DNA of 64,000 nucleotides. Source: Galbibacter marinus (GTDB lineage Bacteria; Bacteroidota; Bacteroidia; Flavobacteriales; Flavobacteriaceae). The position numbers and the translations under genes are program-made. The notes under the pieces are model-generated. The model made no database searches. It worked only from the letters and a program-made list of their open reading frames with translations, and was not told the origin of the DNA. This document shows, in pieces, positions 62,257 to 64,000 of the stretch. The stretch spans positions 1 to 64,000 of the forward strand of contig NZ_AMSG01000016.1 in NCBI RefSeq assembly GCF_000300875.1, written 5' to 3'. The first letter of the stretch is position 1; every line of letters starts with the position of its first letter.

Positions 62257-63489
62257 ATGGAGAATCTGGCATTGATCGAATCATTTTCTGAGTTTAAAGA
62301 TGATAAGCTTATAGATCGTGTAACCCTAATGGCCATTTTAGAAGATGTATTTAGAAATGCGCTGAAAAAGAAGTTTGGATCCGATGATAATTTTGATATT
62401 ATTATAAATCCAGACAAAGGAGATTTGGAGATCTGGAGAAATCGTATAGTGGTAGCTGATGACGAGGTTGAGGATGAGAATCAGGAAATATCATTATCCG
62501 AAGCAAGAAAGATTGAACCCGATTTTGAAGTGGGTGAGGATGTTTCTGAGGAAGTGAAGTTAATCGATCTGGGAAGAAGGTCTATTTTGGCTTTACGTCA
62601 GAATCTGATTTCTAAGATACACGAGCATGATAATACAACTATATACAAGCAGTTTAAAGATCTTATAGGAGAGATATATACAGCAGAGGTACATCATATC
62701 CGTCACAAGGCAGTTATTTTGCTCGATGATGAAGGAAATGAAATTATATTGCCAAAGGATAAGCAGATCCCATCTGACTTCTTTAGAAAAGGAGAAAACG
62801 TACGTGGGATTATTGAAGGAGTAGAGCTTAAAGGTAATAAACCTATGATCGTTATGTCTCGTACTGCTCCAGAATTCTTGGAAAAATTGTTCGAGCAAGA
62901 AATTCCAGAAGTATTCGATGGCTTAATTACTGTGAAAAAAGTAGTTAGGATCCCAGGCGAAAAAGCGAAGGTAGCCGTAGATTCATACGATGATCGTATT
63001 GATCCAGTTGGTGCTTGTGTTGGAATGAAAGGTTCTAGGATTCACGGTATAGTACGTGAATTAGGGAATGAAAATATCGATGTGATCAATTATACTAGTA
63101 ATCCACAATTATTTATTAGTAGAGCATTGAGCCCAGCTAAAGTAAGTTTAGTAACTTTGAACGATGAAACCATGCACGCTGAGGTGCTACTGAGACCTGA
63201 AGAGGTGTCAAAGGCAATTGGTAAAGGTGGATTTAATATTCGTCTAGCGGGTCAATTAACAGGCTATGAGATAGATGTATTGCGAGAAGGTGTGGAGGAA
63301 GATGTTGAATTGACGGAATTCTCCGATGAAATCGAGCAATGGATTATTGATGAGTTTAAAAGAATAGGTCTAGACACAGCAAAGAGTGTGTTAGATAATG
63401 ATATTGAAGATCTTATAAAAAGAACGGATCTTGAAGAAGAGACTATTCTTGAAATAGTTAGGATTCTAAAAGAAGAATTTGAAGACTAA
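62257..63489 (+). CDS. nusA: Transcription termination/antitermination factor NusA
   Basis: The 410-residue protein has the RNA-polymerase-binding N-terminal domain (about 1-135), an S1 domain (about 136-205), then KH1 (DPVGACVGMKGSRIHGIVREL) and KH2 (VSKAIGKGGFNIRLAGQLTGYEI). It lacks the two C-terminal acidic repeats of the 495-residue E. coli protein, as most NusA outside proteobacteria do. NusA modulates pausing and hairpin-dependent termination, and so could act on the hairpin in its own leader. Confidence 0.96.
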   Translation: MENLALIESFSEFKDDKLIDRVTLMAILEDVFRNALKKKFGSDDNFDIIINPDKGDLEIWRNRIVVADDEVEDENQEISLSEARKIEPDFEVGEDVSEEVKLIDLGRRSILALRQNLISKIHEHDNTTIYKQFKDLIGEIYTAEVHHIRHKAVILLDDEGNEIILPKDKQIPSDFFRKGENVRGIIEGVELKGNKPMIVMSRTAPEFLEKLFEQEIPEVFDGLITVKKVVRIPGEKAKVAVDSYDDRIDPVGACVGMKGSRIHGIVRELGNENIDVINYTSNPQLFISRALSPAKVSLVTLNDETMHAEVLLRPEEVSKAIGKGGFNIRLAGQLTGYEIDVLREGVEEDVELTEFSDEIEQWIIDEFKRIGLDTAKSVLDNDIEDLIKRTDLEEETILEIVRILKEEFED

Positions 63490-63531
63490 CTTTTGTATTA
63501 AGAATATAAAATTAGGATAACAAAAATTTAT

Positions 63532-64000
63532 ATGGCTGAAAGCGCAAAATTGAGGCTAAATAAGGTATTAAGAGAGTTAAACATTTCTTTAGACAGGGCT
63601 GTAGAGCACCTATCGTCAAAGGGTTTTGACATAGAAGCTAGACCTACAACTAAGATTACTAATGAGGTGTATAATGTTCTCTTAGACGAATTTCAAACAG
63701 ATAGGAGTAAGAAGGTTGCCTCCAAAGAAGTCGGTGAGGAAAAACGTAAGGAGAAAGAGGCTATCCGTCAGGAATTGGAGAAAGAGAACGAGTTAAAACG
63801 CCAAAAGCAATTGGAGGAGGAGCAGGAAATTATCCGTGCTCGAGCTACGCTTTCTGGTCCTAAAACTGTTGGAAAAATCGAACTTAGCGGTAAGAAAAAA
63901 GATGATGCTGCAGCTGCTGATGCTTCTAAGGAAGAAAAGCCAATAGATAAAGTGGAGGAACAATCCCCAAGTTTGGAGACCAAGCCTAAAACTGAGACTA
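63532..64000 (+). CDS. infB: Translation initiation factor IF-2, N-terminal part (runs off the window)
   Basis: From ATG 63532 the frame MAESAKLRLNKVLRELNIS is open to the end of the window, 156 codons. The IF2_N-type segment (LRLNKVLRELNISLDRAVEHL) is followed by Lys/Glu-rich, low-complexity sequence, the usual variable N-terminus of IF-2. The GTPase domain lies beyond the window. It follows nusA by 42 bases. Confidence 0.9.
   Translation, partial: MAESAKLRLNKVLRELNISLDRAVEHLSSKGFDIEARPTTKITNEVYNVLLDEFQTDRSKKVASKEVGEEKRKEKEAIRQELEKENELKRQKQLEEEQEIIRARATLSGPKTVGKIELSGKKKDDAAAADASKEEKPIDKVEEQSPSLETKPKTET

Noticed and set aside
1-64000. Insertion sequences, prophage, CRISPR arrays, replication origin
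   Set aside because: No transposase or integrase motif, no regular spaced repeats and no DnaA-box cluster were seen.

Overview
The window is chromosomal DNA of a member of the Bacteroidota, most likely a marine-type Flavobacteriaceae. The evidence is an AT-rich base composition, a SusC/SusD pair, families largely restricted to this phylum (DUF5686, DUF2723/GT117, PorT-like barrel, ExbB-ExbD-ExbD cluster), tRNA genes without encoded CCA, and many -7 elements of the Bacteroidota form TAnnTTTG, two of them with TTTG exactly 19 bases upstream. No phage, insertion sequence, integrase or CRISPR array is visible. Most of the window is core genome with three accessory patches.

Region by region. 1-2.2 kb is accessory: a MntA-like nucleotidyltransferase and a frameshifted HepT-like HEPN protein, then an orphan lipoprotein, with two related terminator-like elements. 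2.2-9 kb holds a GH9 glycosidase, leuS, a YugP-type zinc peptidase and hemW. 9.3-9.6 kb carries the remains of a small lipoprotein gene with two frameshifts. 9.8-11.7 kb is rpsP-rimM-trmN6. 11.8-24 kb is a polysaccharide-utilisation locus: SusC, SusD, two GH92 alpha-mannosidases of different predicted linkage preference, an Fe-S GMC-type sugar dehydrogenase and its Tat-lipoprotein small subunit. Three palindromes of the LacI-family operator type (TAAAnCGnTTTA or close to it) mark its promoters. 24-30 kb has a glutaryl-CoA-dehydrogenase-like gene and sucA-sucB, followed by an unannotated 43-residue membrane protein. 30.5-38 kb has a retropepsin-like protease, tatD, an acyltransferase, ansA, tRNA-Ser, a TonB-energising ExbB/ExbD cluster and a PorT-like barrel. 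37.5-46 kb on the minus strand is rpoN with a membrane gene, asnS, an RND/MMPL exporter and a DUF5686 outer-membrane protein. 46-50.6 kb on the minus strand is the translation cluster rplM-rpsI-rpsB-tsf-pyrH-frr. 50.7-61.2 kb contains polA, glycosylasparaginase divergent from cutC, a phosphoesterase, a thioredoxin-fold protein without its cysteines, a polysaccharide deacetylase and a large DUF2723 membrane protein. 61.4-64 kb has tRNA-Gln and rimP-nusA-infB; infB runs off the window.

How the genes fit together. The glycan genes suggest use of alpha-mannosides: SusCD import, GH92 trimming and a periplasmic Fe-S dehydrogenase that could oxidise the sugar. The distant glycosylasparaginase removes Asn from N-glycans, so breakdown of N-glycoproteins is a reasonable hypothesis for the substrate. 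The candidates for new biology are the GH92-dehydrogenase combination, the operator set, the leader and hairpin structures around rpsB, tsf and rimP, a possible small RNA near 41.4 kb, and the 43-residue membrane protein.
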